Positions 50,406-59,317 of a stretch of 64,000 nucleotides of DNA are shown piece by piece. Origin of the DNA: Spirosoma arboris (GTDB lineage Bacteria; Bacteroidota; Bacteroidia; Cytophagales; Spirosomataceae). Within the stretch, counting starts at the first letter, position 1. Each line of letters starts with the position of its first letter. A program made the translations under genes and the position numbers. The stretch covers positions 310,001 to 374,000 of the forward strand of contig NZ_WPIN01000001.1 in the NCBI RefSeq assembly GCF_009754945.1. The letters are read 5' to 3'. The notes below the pieces were generated by a model, which worked only from the letters and a program-made list of their open reading frames with translations, ran no database searches and was not told the DNA's origin.

Positions 50406-50834
50406 ATGGCAGCCACTTTGCCCACCCCTCAACAAAGCCGATTCATGTCGGTTCGGTTGCTTACCGAACAGGAAATAATTATGCGCAGCCGACAAGGCTT
50501 GCTGCGAACTGAAGTTGACCGGGTTGCTAAACTGGTTGGCTTAACCGATAAAGAGATGGCTGCGGCTCTGGGAATCTCGCCCTCTTATTTACATCGGCTG
50601 AAAATTGATCAACGAATGAGTCAGGATGCTTCTGAACGATTGCTTCTTCTGGAAAATTTACTTCAACATGCACTGGATACCTTTGAGGGGCGAGCTACAA
50701 TCGTAATGGGATGGCTACGTTCTTCGCTCAGAGAGTTGGACTTTCAAACCCCTCTACAAACCTTAGATACAGTCACTGGCTATACATTGGTTGATCGGGT
50801 ATTGGGCCGAATTGATCACGGGATCTTCGGTTGA
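50406..50834 (+). CDS. Xre/MbcA/ParS-type antitoxin of a RES toxin system
   Basis: A 142-residue antitoxin. An N-terminal Xre-like helix-turn-helix domain (RVAKLVGLTDKEMAAALGISPSYLHRLK, about 40-67) is followed by the C-terminal toxin-binding region. The latter ends in the characteristic LVDRVLGRIDHGIFG. The gene is three bases upstream of the RES toxin gene, in the antitoxin-first order usual for this family. The protein should repress its own promoter and block the toxin active site. The region upstream (50297-50405) is AT-rich and probably holds the promoter. The tail matches the MbcA/ParS domain well enough to be confident. Confidence 0.88.
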   Translation: MAATLPTPQQSRFMSVRLLTEQEIIMRSRQGLLRTEVDRVAKLVGLTDKEMAAALGISPSYLHRLKIDQRMSQDASERLLLLENLLQHALDTFEGRATIVMGWLRSSLRELDFQTPLQTLDTVTGYTLVDRVLGRIDHGIFG

Positions 50835-50837
50835 GGC

Positions 50838-51305
50838 ATGGCAGTAGTTTATCGAGTTGTCCGTCAGAAGTATGCAGAGACTCCTCTGGACGTGACAGGT
50901 ACATGGCTGAATGGAGGACGTTGGAATCCGCCTGGTGTAGGTATCCTCTATACAGCTGAGCATCCTGCCTTAGCTTTAGTAGAAATTCTGGTTCATATGC
51001 CTCAGGTACCTTACAGCGCATTGCCAACGTATCGGCTGTTCACGTTAGAAATTCCTGACGAAAGCCTGCGTAGTTTAAGGGTTGATGAGTTACCAGCCTA
51101 TTGGAATGAAAACACATACAGTAGAAGTCAGACAATTCTGGGGGATTGGTTAAAAAAGCCCACTGTATTAGTCTTGGGTGTTCCTTCTTCAGTTATGCCT
51201 GATGGTGTAAATTATCTTCTTCATCCCGCTCACCCTGATTATCAACATATCCGTATAATTGAAGAAAAAGCGTTGATGATTGACCCGAGATTATGGCACG
51301 AATGA
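50838..51305 (+). CDS. RES-domain toxin
   Basis: A 155-residue toxin. RES-domain toxins characterised so far degrade NAD+ or transfer ADP-ribose. The eponymous residues are visible: Arg6 in YRVVR, Glu49 in ALVEILVH and Ser117 or Ser118 in GVPSSVMP. The conserved GGRWNPPGVGILYTAEHPALAL segment is at 26-47, and NYLLHPAHPDY at 125-135. Length is normal. It forms a bicistron with the antitoxin encoded just before it. The module lies inside the glycosyltransferase/deacetylase/methyltransferase cluster, which suggests insertion. The strong 39-bp hairpin at 51338-51433 follows its stop. Confidence 0.9.
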   Translation: MAVVYRVVRQKYAETPLDVTGTWLNGGRWNPPGVGILYTAEHPALALVEILVHMPQVPYSALPTYRLFTLEIPDESLRSLRVDELPAYWNENTYSRSQTILGDWLKKPTVLVLGVPSSVMPDGVNYLLHPAHPDYQHIRIIEEKALMIDPRLWHE

Positions 51306-51337
51306 TAAAGAAGAGCATGCAGCGATTTTATGGAATT

Positions 51338-51433
51338 AAATAAAACAGGACTTTCGCAGAAAGCCGTGCCACGGTTACTCATTGCGCTCAATTAAACCGT
51401 GGCACGGCTTTCTGCGAAAGTCCTGTTTTATTT
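51338..51433. terminator. Perfect 39-bp inverted repeat between convergent genes
   Basis: Arms 51338-51376 and 51395-51433 are exact complements with an 18-base loop. The right arm covers the stop codon of the methyltransferase gene. It is a likely bidirectional terminator for the RES toxin and the methyltransferase. Confidence 0.8.
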
Positions 51434-52027
51434 TTCATTCTTCTGAAATAAATCCAGCCGATAAGTCGATTGCCGTTGGTTAGTCAGATGTATTAATGGC
51501 CCGCTGGGTTGGGCTGTTTCTAGAAAAAAGTCATGCACCTGATCGCCAGTCAGAGGATAGTCATGCACGAACGGCGTCCAGTGAACCAATAGCAAATGGC
51601 CGTTGGGGCTGAGATGGTCAATCAGTAGCTGCCGGGCGTGCGTTAAATCAGGTATGGACAGATAATACCCAACTTCAGACAACAGGATCAGATCGAATAA
51701 TGTGTCAGGGAATTCGTCGGGTATTTTCATCTGTCGGATCGTCACATCAGGATACGGAGCCAATCGTTCACGAGCCATTTTTAGAGGTAACTCACTGGCG
51801 TCAACGGCCAGGAGTCGGCTGCATCGTTCCGCCAGCATTCGGGTCAGTACCCCAATGGAGCAACCAATTTCAAAAGCATTTTCGTAATGTGCATTGGGTA
51901 ACGCGGCTAGCGTTGCCTCATATTTCTGACGTTCATAGTCGCTGGTGGCAAACGACCAGGGATCAGCATTGGCCTGGTAAACACGATCAAAATAGGCCTG
52001 ATCTAACGTGAATGAAGGAGTTGGCAT
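51428..52027 (-). CDS. NodS-like SAM-dependent methyltransferase
   Basis: A 199-residue class I methyltransferase. The opening FDRVYQANADPWSFATSDYERQKYEATLAAL and the SAM-binding motif AFEIGCSIGVLTRMLAERC (52-70) resemble NodS, which N-methylates the deacetylated sugar of Nod factors. Motif II/III follows in VTIRQMKIPDEFPDTLFDLILLSEVGYYL. It starts eight bases after the PIG-L gene and forms the last gene of the operon 53965-51428. A small sugar-derived acceptor is plausible from the family and from the deacetylase next door. The acceptor itself cannot be read from the sequence. Confidence 0.86.
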   Translation of the reverse strand: MPTPSFTLDQAYFDRVYQANADPWSFATSDYERQKYEATLAALPNAHYENAFEIGCSIGVLTRMLAERCSRLLAVDASELPLKMARERLAPYPDVTIRQMKIPDEFPDTLFDLILLSEVGYYLSIPDLTHARQLLIDHLSPNGHLLLVHWTPFVHDYPLTGDQVHDFFLETAQPSGPLIHLTNQRQSTYRLDLFQKNEK

Positions 52028-52035
52028 GGTCCGAT

Positions 52036-52791
52036 TTAATAGGTTGTCCGGGCTTCCAGAAAGAGTTCGCGGGGTTGTTCGAAATGGGTTAATAAGTCTG
52101 GCGACAGATAAAATGCAGTTGGGTCGTCGTCAATCAGATGCGTTACCTGCGAGCGGTGGGCAGCAATAGCCCGGTTGCGCTGGTCCATCACGGAGTCAAT
52201 CGAAACGCACCATATCATCACCTCATCGGGATTGGGCATATCGGCTTGTTTCCCCAACTCCCATAACCAGATCAGGTACTCGAATACTCTGGGTTTTATG
52301 GTGGTTTGCCGCAATGCTTCCTGTACAATTTGCCAGGAAGCCCGATGATCTGGGTGAGGATCACGTCGCCAGGGCACAAATACCGTCGTCGGCTTTACCT
52401 GATCGATTAGCCTGGCCATGCGTGTAGCCACCTCGGCAAATCCTGATGCGCCGTTCGTGGGCACTTGCCGATCCCGATACCGCAAAAATGTACAGTCGTC
52501 CGGGTCAACAGCGAGCACATGCAAGGCGGCACGAGCTTCCGATTCGCGTAAGTCGCGCAGTCGTTCAACTGGATAAGCTTTTGAGTTAGGGTGCGACATG
52601 GTGCCGTCGCTCACAAACGCAACGTGTACGGCATAGCCTAGTGCCCGCAGTTGAGCAATGGTGCCTCCGCATCCCAGCGATTCATCGTCAGGGTGCGGGG
52701 CAATCACCAAAGCCGAGCCAATTGTACGTAAGTCAGTGAGCGCTACCGCAAAGTCATCCAGCTTATGGGCCTGATTAATGCCAGAGTTCAT
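52036..52791 (-). CDS. PIG-L-family deacetylase
   Basis: A 251-residue zinc deacetylase acting on N-acetyl sugars or their conjugates. The zinc motif is APHPDDESLGCGG (His33, Asp35, Asp36), and the third ligand and catalytic histidine are in DPHPDHRASW. FVSDGTMSHPNSKAYPVERLRDLRESEARAAL is typical of the GlcNAc-deacetylase branch. Its ATG lies inside the upstream acyl-CoA-dehydrogenase-like gene (17-base overlap), and the methyltransferase gene follows it by eight bases. The protein is cytosolic. The neighbourhood suggests removal of an acetyl group before N-methylation or re-acylation. Confidence 0.9.
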   Translation of the reverse strand: MNSGINQAHKLDDFAVALTDLRTIGSALVIAPHPDDESLGCGGTIAQLRALGYAVHVAFVSDGTMSHPNSKAYPVERLRDLRESEARAALHVLAVDPDDCTFLRYRDRQVPTNGASGFAEVATRMARLIDQVKPTTVFVPWRRDPHPDHRASWQIVQEALRQTTIKPRVFEYLIWLWELGKQADMPNPDEVMIWCVSIDSVMDQRNRAIAAHRSQVTHLIDDDPTAFYLSPDLLTHFEQPRELFLEARTTY

Positions 52792-53965
52792 CGGCAGATT
52801 GCGGTTTTGTGACTACATAGTTTCCAATATCCACCAGGGTAGCGTCTGGCGCGGGCTGGCGCAGATAATGCGTCAGATCGCGATGAATACGCTCAAACGG
52901 GTGGGGACGGAGCAGCCCTCTGGCACCTACACAACGCTCGGCCAACGGCATTATCCGCAAGCAGATTTCTTCAATAGCCGTTCGGGTCATATTGGCATAA
53001 GCTACAATTTTGGTCCAGTCGGCCCCTTCTGCCAACCAGCGATCTGTCTTGTCGCCAGCAGCTTGAAGCCAATGGTTTCCTGATTCAATCAGGTAGGCCA
53101 TTTCAGCGAGTCGGGTTTGCTGAAGCAGATCGTTTGTGCGGTTCAACGCAGTCAGAAACTGGCGGGTAGCATCGTAAAGAGCTTCTGCTCCACCAAGTTG
53201 TACGGCCGCAAATCGAATCGCTCCACCACTAAAATACGGTTGATGAAAGTAGTCGCCGGGCTGCCCCAGTAGATCACTACCCGTTAATTCGATGCCCGTA
53301 AAATCGAGTTTAAAACTGGCCGAGGACCGCATACCTAAAGGTTGCCAGAACTGAACATCCTGAGCAATGGGCGACACGTGTTCAGTAGGGACAATTGCCA
53401 TTTGCCAGCCTTTTCGTTGGTTGCCTTGTTGGTCAGTGGCTTGTAGTTCGCCTGTAATCAAAGGCCGTTGAATCCAGCCAGCCCCCGAGCAGAACGTCTT
53501 TGTTCCTGACAGATAATAGGTATTATCAAAGGAATTCGCTTCGTCGATTCGTACTCCATTGTCTGCCTGCGTATTCCAGACGCTGAACAATCGCTGGTGT
53601 TGGGTTACGTCGGCGTACCAGCGCGTACGTTGCTCGGGGGTGGCGTATAGGTGGATTAAATACAGCGCGTTGATATGACCTTCATACACCCGACCAACGG
53701 CCAGATTTGCCGAACCAATTCGTTTGAGCAGGTGCAGGAGACGAGCCGTTTGCCTCAGATCGAAATCAAGGTCGTGACCGGGCAGGGTGATTGCCAGCAA
53801 GCCCGCTTCGGCAAGCCAGCGAAATGCCGCTTCAGGAAAGGCTCCTTCCTGGTCTGTATCAGGAGCGGCTTTAGCTATCCGCTCAATCAGCGGATTTAAC
53901 ACACAGGGGTCATCAACAAAGGTGCGGGGTAGCTTAGGAGCGGGAGCAGCGTGAATAGAGTTCAT
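52775..53965 (-). CDS. Acyl-CoA dehydrogenase-like flavoenzyme
   Basis: A 396-residue protein with the acyl-CoA dehydrogenase fold. N-terminal helical region LLHLLKRIGSANLAVGRVYEGH, flavin segment LSGTKTFCSGAGW, beta domain SSASFKLDFTGIELTGSDLLG, and C-terminal MPLAERCVGARGLLRPHPFERIHRDLTHYL. I see no glutamate in the usual catalytic position near the end, so it may work as a flavin monooxygenase or desaturase on an unusual substrate rather than in beta-oxidation. It is first in a coupled operon with PIG-L and NodS-like genes. A partner acyl carrier or CoA ligase is not encoded nearby. Confidence 0.82.
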   Translation of the reverse strand: MNSIHAAPAPKLPRTFVDDPCVLNPLIERIAKAAPDTDQEGAFPEAAFRWLAEAGLLAITLPGHDLDFDLRQTARLLHLLKRIGSANLAVGRVYEGHINALYLIHLYATPEQRTRWYADVTQHQRLFSVWNTQADNGVRIDEANSFDNTYYLSGTKTFCSGAGWIQRPLITGELQATDQQGNQRKGWQMAIVPTEHVSPIAQDVQFWQPLGMRSSASFKLDFTGIELTGSDLLGQPGDYFHQPYFSGGAIRFAAVQLGGAEALYDATRQFLTALNRTNDLLQQTRLAEMAYLIESGNHWLQAAGDKTDRWLAEGADWTKIVAYANMTRTAIEEICLRIMPLAERCVGARGLLRPHPFERIHRDLTHYLRQPAPDATLVDIGNYVVTKPQSADELWH

Positions 53966-54221
53966 GCTCTATAAATCGGCAATGCTATGGATTGTTTACA
54001 GGGGCGAACTGTCAACAAGTTCGTTAGCGATAAAAAAGAGTTAGCGGTACCGCAACCTCACATAATCAACAAAGTTGACCCCGTCTTGTTCGTATTAACT
54101 GTACACCTTCAAGTTCTGAGTTTATAGCCAATAGCTGCCTAAAATTTTTTTCTAATTAAGGCATTGGGTTTATGTGAACAGGAGCCAGAAAGCGCTATTT
54201 TACATCTTTTCTATACAACCA

Positions 54222-55427
54222 ATGTCTCAATATCAACCAACATCAACAATGCCTTTAGTTTCTAAGGAAATAACTAACCCTGAAGTTGTAAAACAGTCAC
54301 AATCACCAGCTACGTCGGCTGGTGAAGTAACCGATTTGCTATGTTTTTCGCATTTGCGCTGGAACTTTGTTTATCAACGTCCGCAACATCTGCTTAGCCG
54401 GGCCAGCCAAAACTGGCGGGTCTGGTTTATCGAAGAGCCTATCTATGGCAACGACAACCGATTGGAACTTCGCACTATTAGTGAGACATTAACGGTGGTC
54501 GTCCCATTCCTGAAACACGGAACAAACTATGAGGATGCCGTTCGCCAGCAACGGGAAAGCATCAATCAGCTTATGGCTCAACACGCCATACAAGACTTTA
54601 TTGCCTGGTATTACACGCCCATGGCACTCGCCTTCAGTGATCATCTTGCGCCCCGTTTGACAGTTTATGACTGTATGGACGAACTGTCTGCTTTCTTAGG
54701 AGCACCCCGGAGTTTGCTGGATAGAGAAAAGGAACTTTTGAAACGGGCCGATCTCGTATTTACGGGAGGAATGAGTTTGTACGAAGCCAAGAAAACCCGA
54801 CACGCAAGTGTCTTTGCATTTCCCAGTAGCATTGATTACCACCATTTTGAGCCCGCGCGCCACTCGTTGCCCGAGCCAGCAGACCTGCATGGAATTCCTG
54901 GGCCCCGTATTGGTTTTTGTGGTGTGATTGATGAGCGAATGAATATTAATTTGCTGCGAGGGCTGGCTCAAAAGCGGCCCGACTGGCAATTCGTTTTGTT
55001 AGGCCCCGTCGTGAAAATTAAAGTAGACAGCTTGCCTAAAGGGCCTAACCTCCACTATCTGGGCATGAAATCCTATGCGAACCTGCCTAGTTACTTTAGC
55101 CAATGGGATGTAGCTATGATGCCATTTGCGCTTAACGACGCTACCCGGTTCATAAGCCCCACCAAGACGCCTGAGTATCTGGCCGCTGGCTTACCCGTTG
55201 TGTCGACATCGATTCAGGATGTAATCAGTACCTATGGAGGATGGGCACCGGTTCTCATCGCCGATTCAGTTGAGGCTTTCGAGCAGGCTATCGACAAAGC
55301 GCTCAATCATAATATGCCCGACGACTGGACGGCTGTAGATGATTTTTTACAGGCGAATTCCTGGGATAGCACCTGGGAAGCCATGAACCGGCTTATACAG
55401 GCCCGGATGACTGTGGATTTTCAGTAA
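54222..55427 (+). CDS. GT-B-fold glycosyltransferase (family 1/4-like)
   Basis: A 401-residue glycosyltransferase without signal peptide. I choose the ATG at 54222; others at 54174 and 54249 are in frame, and the first ~35 residues are not conserved. LLCFSHLRWNFVYQRPQHLLSRASQNWRVWFIEEP is the typical opening of the glycosyltransferases found beside UDP-galactopyranose mutases. YDCMDELSAFLGAP and FPSSIDYHHFEPAR lie mid-protein. The C-terminal donor site is PTKTPEYLAAGLPVVST, with the E-Y-L-A-A-G-x-P motif. It ends at a 22-bp terminator. No mutase gene is in the window. The sugar and acceptor are unknown. Confidence 0.86.
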   Translation: MSQYQPTSTMPLVSKEITNPEVVKQSQSPATSAGEVTDLLCFSHLRWNFVYQRPQHLLSRASQNWRVWFIEEPIYGNDNRLELRTISETLTVVVPFLKHGTNYEDAVRQQRESINQLMAQHAIQDFIAWYYTPMALAFSDHLAPRLTVYDCMDELSAFLGAPRSLLDREKELLKRADLVFTGGMSLYEAKKTRHASVFAFPSSIDYHHFEPARHSLPEPADLHGIPGPRIGFCGVIDERMNINLLRGLAQKRPDWQFVLLGPVVKIKVDSLPKGPNLHYLGMKSYANLPSYFSQWDVAMMPFALNDATRFISPTKTPEYLAAGLPVVSTSIQDVISTYGGWAPVLIADSVEAFEQAIDKALNHNMPDDWTAVDDFLQANSWDSTWEAMNRLIQARMTVDFQ

Positions 55428-55475
55428 ACGGAACTAGCGACTCCGCAGAACTCATAGCAGCTAAATGGCAAAAGA

Positions 55476-55533
55476 AAAACTTAAACGCTGATCAATTAGT
55501 TAAGAACGACCAATTGATCAGCGTTTAAGTTTT
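55476..55533 (+). terminator. 22-bp hairpin after the GT gene
   Basis: Arms 55476-55497 and 55512-55533 are exact complements around 14 bases. On the plus strand the stem ends in TTTAAGTTTT. It lies about 50 bases past the stop codon, and an intrinsic terminator is likely. Confidence 0.7.
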
Positions 55534-55659
55534 GGGCTCCAGCGACCCCAATCTGGTAAACGCTTCCTGAAATTGGCAAATTCAATGGCCACTTATTCTT
55601 TAAGACAAAAGGGGCCATACAATCTCGAGAAACCGCGTTCTTAACCAGGTACACAGCCT

Positions 55660-56484
55660 ATGAGTGTTATTAAACCAGCTCTCCAGCAACCGGAGTTAAT
55701 CGCCTACTTTTCAGGGGCTAATAATTACTGCTGGCTTTATTTTCGGAATGGGGAAAAGAAGTTATTGGCCAAACCAATCAGTTATTTGGAAAGTCAATTG
55801 CCCGATTTTATTCGTGTTCATAAAACGATACTAATTAACCCAGCTTACATAAAAAGCCTGGACGAGCCTCCGCACAAAAAAATGGCAGGCAAGGTGCATC
55901 TGGACAGTGGCGAAGTATTTCCCGTTAGTCGTCGGCGCTGGCTTCAGGTGGTTGAATCCTTGCAGAATCGTTCTGCAGGAGGTAGCCGTGTTGAGAAAGT
56001 AAACAGTTCACCTGAACCTTATGAGTTGCCGTTGACGGCTCAGGCATATGATTCTGCCGGAACTTCTCTATTTCTTATCACCAATGATAAAGAAAAGGCT
56101 GCACAGGCGGAGTTGCTTATTAGAGATAAATGGCCCACTTATCCTATCCATATAGGCCAGAATAGTGCCCCCCTGATTGAGCTCTTAAAGCAATTGCCAG
56201 AGCATGAATATCCATTATTGATTCTATTAGACGCCAGAACGCAAACCGCAGAACGACTTAATACACTCCAACGCCTAAAAGAGGATAGCGAACTTAGTCG
56301 AATTCCTGTTGTGCTGCTGGTTTTGCCAACCGAGCAGCTCGTTATCAATGGTTATCAGCGGCAGGCTAATTCTGTTGTTTCGATGCCCATCGGCTCTCCA
56401 CTTTTTGGGCATACGATTGAGCGCATCTGTCAATTCTGGTTACACATTGTCAGCTTGCCCGGCTCTGGCAGAGCTACTAAGTAA
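55660..56484 (+). CDS. LytTR DNA-binding regulator with a C-terminal receiver-like domain (inverted order)
   Basis: A 274-residue regulator. Residues 10-103 are a LytTR DNA-binding domain (YFSGANNYCWLYFRNGEKKL, LAKPISYLESQLPDFIRVHKTILINPAYI, FPVSRRRW). Residues about 135-265 look like a response-regulator receiver: SLFLITNDKE, LLILLDARTQTAERLNTLQRLK with Asp191 in the phosphoacceptor place, and IPVVLLVLPTEQ. The first acidic pair is reduced to Asn-Asp (142-143), the Ser/Thr position is not obvious, and the conserved lysine before proline is replaced (SMPIG). Receivers normally precede LytTR domains, so the order is inverted. It may work without phosphorylation. Confidence 0.8.
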   Translation: MSVIKPALQQPELIAYFSGANNYCWLYFRNGEKKLLAKPISYLESQLPDFIRVHKTILINPAYIKSLDEPPHKKMAGKVHLDSGEVFPVSRRRWLQVVESLQNRSAGGSRVEKVNSSPEPYELPLTAQAYDSAGTSLFLITNDKEKAAQAELLIRDKWPTYPIHIGQNSAPLIELLKQLPEHEYPLLILLDARTQTAERLNTLQRLKEDSELSRIPVVLLVLPTEQLVINGYQRQANSVVSMPIGSPLFGHTIERICQFWLHIVSLPGSGRATK

Positions 56485-56562
56485 GTTTAGATTCTATGAT
56501 GAGGATTCTAGTATGGTAGGCAACTGTGCCTGTTTCGGTACCTACTGAGTCAATCAGTATCT

Positions 56563-59298
56563 ATGCGTAAAGTCATGAACAATCCCATATCAACCTACCG
56601 AATCCAATTTCATAAAAACTTTACCTTTCTTGATTTTGAACACCTTATCCCGTATTTGGATAAGCTGGGGATTAAAACGGTGTACGCGTCGCCTATTTTT
56701 GAGGCTGTTCCGGGTAGCATACATGGCTACGATACGGTAAATCTGCACCGAATTAATCCTGAAATCGGTACTGAAGAACAGCTGCAAACCATTAGCCGAC
56801 AACTGACAAAACGAGGGATCAACTGGCTTCAGGATATTGTGCCCAACCATATGGCATTCCACCCCGATAATGCGTGGTTGATGGACGTCCTGGAAAAAGG
56901 GCAGCGGTCTTTATATGCCCCATTTTTTGATATCGATTGGACAAGTCCCGTTTATCAGGGCCGCCTGATGGTGCCTTTCCTTGGAGATAGTTTGCCGGAG
57001 GTTATAGCCCAGGGAGAACTAACAGTAGCCTACCAAAACAAGCGCTTTGTCCTGGTCAATCAGGAGTCGGCTTACCCGCTGCACCTGCGTTCGTATGCGA
57101 CTGTTTTGCAGACTGATAAAGCGAAGATGCCTGAATCAATTCAAGCATTAATCAGGCAACTGGACGAACTTGAAACGACTGCTGATGCGAAGAATTATAC
57201 AACCTGTTGCACTGAACTACAGGACAAACTTGCCCATTTATTACAGAATTTGGCCACTGATACCTACCTGAAATCCTGCCTGAAAGCGGTGAATGCGAGC
57301 CCAACACTTCGTCAACAGATTGCTGACCAACAGGCGTATCGACTGTGCTACTATAGTGAAACCGATTATCAGATCAACTACCGACGCTTTTTTACGGTCA
57401 ATAACCTGATTTGCCTGAATAGTCAGGACCCGGTTGTTTTTGAGCAGGTTCATCGGTATACGAAAAAGCTGCTAGAGGCAGGCGTGTTTCAGGGACTGCG
57501 CGTCGATCATGTTGATGGCTTGTATAATCCTACTGACTATTTAGACCGCCTTCGGGAACTGGCTGGGCCAGCGGCCTATATTATTGTTGAGAAAATTCTG
57601 GAACAGGGCGAAGAATTGCCTCCGTATTGGCCAATTCAGGGAGCTACAGGCTATCAGTATCTGTCCCTTCTCAATAATCTTCTTACCCAAACCCGTAGTC
57701 AAAAAGTGTTCACCCGGTTTTATCATGAGCTGCTGGGCGAAAAGACAACTGTTCACGGGGAATTGCGCGATAAAAAAGCAATTATTCTGTACGAACACAT
57801 GGGTGGGGAACTGGATAACCTTCATCAACTCCTGCTGGATTTAAATCTGATTGAGGCTGGTCGATTAGAAACGGTACAACCCGAAACGCTCAAAACCGCC
57901 ATCGGTGAATTCCTGATTCAATGTCCCGTTTACCGCTTTTATGGGAATCACGTGCCCTTAAATGAACGGGAAGCTGAAGCGATACAGGAAATTTTAGATC
58001 AGATACAAATTAGCAACCCGGAACTCACAGAAGCTCTTGATTTACTCGAAGATGTGCTGTTGACCAGTCCGTTAGCTGGGAGCCAAAACGATAACGACCG
58101 GGCTTTGCGATTTTATCAACGGTGCATGCAGTTTACTGGTCCACTCATGGCTAAGGGTGTTGAAGATACACTCATGTACACCTACAACCGCTTTATTGGA
58201 CACGACGAAGTAGGCGACTCACCTGAATACTTTGGACTGACGACAGACGAGTTTCATCAGAAGATGATGGATCGTGAAGCTAACTGGCCTCTGGCACTCA
58301 ACGCAACATCAACACACGACACAAAACGGGGCGAAGATGTACGCAGTCGGCTAAATGTCCTGACCGATCTGGCCGATGAGTGGGTTGAGGAAGTACGGAT
58401 ATGGCAGCAACTCAACCAGACAAACGAAGCGCCCGACCGAAATGATGAGTACTTTATTTATCAAACCCTGATTGGCGCTTACCCAATGCCGGGTATGGAT
58501 TCACCGGACCAGGAAGACGCTGATTTTGCGGATCGCCTGACTGCGTATTTGCAGAAAGCCTTGCGGGAAGCCAAACGCTACTCATCGCATACTAAGCCGA
58601 ACGAAGTCTACGAAGAGACGACGAAAGCTTTTGCTATAAACTTACTGGATCAGAAACGCCCTTTCTGGAAGCGGTTTGCAACATTTCACCAGCGCATAGC
58701 CGATTTTGGGATTATCAATTCATTGGCGCAGGTGGTGTTGAAATGCACCTGCCCTGGCCTGCCGGATGTCTATCAGGGAAGCGAATTTTGGGATTTAAGC
58801 TTAGTCGATCCCGATAACCGTCGACCGGTAGACTATAAGCAACGTCAGCAAAGACTGGGCGAATTGGTTGCCAGCGGTTCGGATGATCTGTGGCCAGAGT
58901 TATGGCAGAATCGCTATGATGCCCGTATTAAGCTCTGGCTGTTACACATCCTTTTAACCGAACGTAACCGTCACTCTGAACTCTTCGCCAATGGACGTTA
59001 TATACCGTTGTTGGCAGAAGGTGCTTACAAACAACATGTGTTAGCCTTTGCCCGACAGCACGAACAGATGTGGTACGTTGTGGCCGTTCCATTAGATCTG
59101 GCTTCGGTATGTAGTGACCAGCAAACGGATATCGTTTCCCTCGATTGGAAAGACACTCGGCTAATTCTGCCTGATGACGCACCTGTCCGCTGGAATCACC
59201 GACTAATTAAAGCTAGAGGTGAGGGCGCAAAAGACATTGCGGTGAGAGCGCTTTTTCCAGTTTTACCACTGGCCGTAGTAAAACTGGAAAAAGCCTAA
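56563..59298 (+). CDS. treY: Malto-oligosyltrehalose synthase (TreY)
   Basis: A 911-residue GH13-family enzyme that converts the reducing end of malto-oligosaccharides to trehalose, the first step of the TreY-TreZ route (EC 5.4.99.15). STYRIQFHKNFTFLDFEHLIPYLDKLGIKTVYASPIFEA is the family start; DIVPNHMA, GLRVDHVDGL (nucleophile region), IIVEKILEQGE (acid/base) and ATSTHDTKRGEDVRSRL mark the active site. QGSEFWDLSLVDPDNRRPVDY is diagnostic of TreY. The start could also be the ATG at 56575. TreZ, needed to release trehalose, is not in this window. The role is likely osmoprotection or desiccation tolerance. Confidence 0.95.
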   Translation: MRKVMNNPISTYRIQFHKNFTFLDFEHLIPYLDKLGIKTVYASPIFEAVPGSIHGYDTVNLHRINPEIGTEEQLQTISRQLTKRGINWLQDIVPNHMAFHPDNAWLMDVLEKGQRSLYAPFFDIDWTSPVYQGRLMVPFLGDSLPEVIAQGELTVAYQNKRFVLVNQESAYPLHLRSYATVLQTDKAKMPESIQALIRQLDELETTADAKNYTTCCTELQDKLAHLLQNLATDTYLKSCLKAVNASPTLRQQIADQQAYRLCYYSETDYQINYRRFFTVNNLICLNSQDPVVFEQVHRYTKKLLEAGVFQGLRVDHVDGLYNPTDYLDRLRELAGPAAYIIVEKILEQGEELPPYWPIQGATGYQYLSLLNNLLTQTRSQKVFTRFYHELLGEKTTVHGELRDKKAIILYEHMGGELDNLHQLLLDLNLIEAGRLETVQPETLKTAIGEFLIQCPVYRFYGNHVPLNEREAEAIQEILDQIQISNPELTEALDLLEDVLLTSPLAGSQNDNDRALRFYQRCMQFTGPLMAKGVEDTLMYTYNRFIGHDEVGDSPEYFGLTTDEFHQKMMDREANWPLALNATSTHDTKRGEDVRSRLNVLTDLADEWVEEVRIWQQLNQTNEAPDRNDEYFIYQTLIGAYPMPGMDSPDQEDADFADRLTAYLQKALREAKRYSSHTKPNEVYEETTKAFAINLLDQKRPFWKRFATFHQRIADFGIINSLAQVVLKCTCPGLPDVYQGSEFWDLSLVDPDNRRPVDYKQRQQRLGELVASGSDDLWPELWQNRYDARIKLWLLHILLTERNRHSELFANGRYIPLLAEGAYKQHVLAFARQHEQMWYVVAVPLDLASVCSDQQTDIVSLDWKDTRLILPDDAPVRWNHRLIKARGEGAKDIAVRALFPVLPLAVVKLEKA

Positions 59299-59317
59299 TC
59301 TGTGAGCCATTTATTCC

